Origin: Clostridia bacterium
GTDB taxonomy: Bacteria; Bacillota_A; Clostridia; Christensenellales; Aristaeellaceae
NCBI GenBank assembly: GCA_017530275.1
Contig: JAFXMP010000021.1
Span: forward strand, 1-14,256
DNA length: 14,256 nucleotides
Direction: 5' to 3'
The notes beneath the pieces were generated by a model. The model had not been told where the DNA came from. It ran no database searches and saw only the letters and a program-made list of their open reading frames with translations. This document shows positions 13,997 through 14,256 of the stretch, piece after piece (position 1 is the first letter of the stretch; every line of letters starts with the position of its first letter). The position numbers and the translations under genes were made by a program.

Positions 13997-14150
13997 GTGA
14001 TGCCAGCCGTGCGCGCGTACGCGGCCCGGCTGGACGGCCAACCGCGCTGCGCGCCGGTTGCCTCATCTTTTTTTGTGATGCCAGCCATGCACGCGTACGC
14101 GGCCCGGCTGGACGGCCAACCGCGCTGCGCGCCGGTTGCCTCATCTTTTT
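13990..14150. repeat. Two tandem 78-bp units with double hairpins and T runs
   Basis: Unit 1 is 13990-14067, unit 2 is 14068-14145, followed by TTTTT. Each begins TTTTTTTGTGATGCCAGCC and ends GTTGCCTCATC. They differ at only two positions, both G in unit 1 and A in unit 2. Each contains two inverted repeats: CCAGCCG with CGGCTGG (intact in unit 1, one mismatch in unit 2), and CAACCG-CGC with GCG-C-CGGTTG, the latter followed after a few bases by T. Each unit thus resembles a + strand terminator. The unit length is a multiple of three, so the - strand stays open with a 26-residue peptide period. I regard that frame as non-coding. Confidence 0.92.
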
Positions 14151-14167
14151 ATGCTTGTCCGCGAATC

Positions 14168-14256
14168 TTACGCTTCTTTGGCCAGTTCTACCAGCTGAGC
14201 GAAAGCGGCGGCGTCGTTCACGGCCAGGTCAGCCAGCATTTTGCGGTTGACTTCGA
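14168..14256 (-). CDS. rplT: 50S ribosomal protein L20, C-terminus (5' part outside window)
   Basis: The last 28 codons read EVNRKMLADLAVNDAAAFAQLVELAKEA and stop at TAA (14170-14168). This is the characteristic end of L20, where NRK.LADLAV and the following FAxLVE..K helix bind 23S rRNA. L20 is an early assembly protein and, in many bacteria, represses its own infC-rpmI-rplT operon. The rest of the gene lies beyond the right edge, so infC and rpmI should be further right on the - strand. The stop is followed by about 17 nt and then the 78-bp tandem units, with the first usable - strand terminator at 13961-13996. Confidence 0.9.
   Translation of the reverse strand, partial: EVNRKMLADLAVNDAAAFAQLVELAKEA

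Noticed and set aside
13959..14144. 61-codon repetitive Arg/Ala/Pro-rich frame on the - strand
   Set aside because: It is open only because the 78-bp repeat unit is a multiple of three. There is no ribosome site and the DNA is explained by hairpins.

Overview
The window carries 14 supported genes, two of them cut by the window ends, from a spore-forming, low-G+C-lineage (Bacillota, Clostridia-like) bacterium. It opens in the C-terminal half of spoIVA, a gene confined to endospore formers. The DNA is moderately GC-rich. Genes are closely spaced with GGAGG-type ribosome sites, TTG is used as a start at least once, and several promoters are clear sigma-A type. I cannot name the species. Nothing here looks like phage, a plasmid, a CRISPR array or a classic defence island.

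Left part (2-4643). On the + strand lie spoIVA (partial), a small two-helix membrane protein and a stand-alone UspA-like protein. A strong bidirectional terminator (1723-1763) separates these from a - strand group read right to left: a P-loop ATPase of unknown role (4643-3624), yajC with its own consensus promoter (3461-3051), mntP (2874-2311) and ogt (2284-1763). The mntP leader is a well-formed Mn2+ riboswitch (yybP-ykoY class). Its closing helix and an intrinsic terminator compete for the same bases. Because ogt starts 26 nt after mntP with no visible signal between them, a DNA alkyltransferase appears to sit under manganese control.

Middle and right part (4818-13948). All genes are on the + strand: a secreted M13 zinc metallopeptidase, recD2, a GT-B glycosyltransferase, a DUF4434-like TIM-barrel protein, a MATE transporter and a GNAT acetyltransferase. 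The three consecutive gaps recD2/glycosyltransferase/DUF4434-like/MATE each hold the same kind of element. It has degenerate GAGAGTT-heptamer arms in inverted orientation around an unrelated core of about 45-50 nt, starting 5-21 nt after the upstream stop. These gaps show no convincing promoter, so the elements probably matter for transcript ends or stability, or are small mobile or slippage-derived repeats.

Right edge (13949-14256). The acetyltransferase terminator runs directly into two tandem 78-bp units that differ at two positions. Each is built of two GC-rich inverted repeats followed by a T run. They lie between the convergent ends of the acetyltransferase gene and rplT (ribosomal protein L20, - strand, partial).

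The most unusual material is non-coding: the heptamer inverted-repeat family, the 78-bp tandem units, the Mn2+ riboswitch controlling an operon that includes ogt, and a possible two-state hairpin after the MATE gene. I did not find a convincing new multi-gene protein system.
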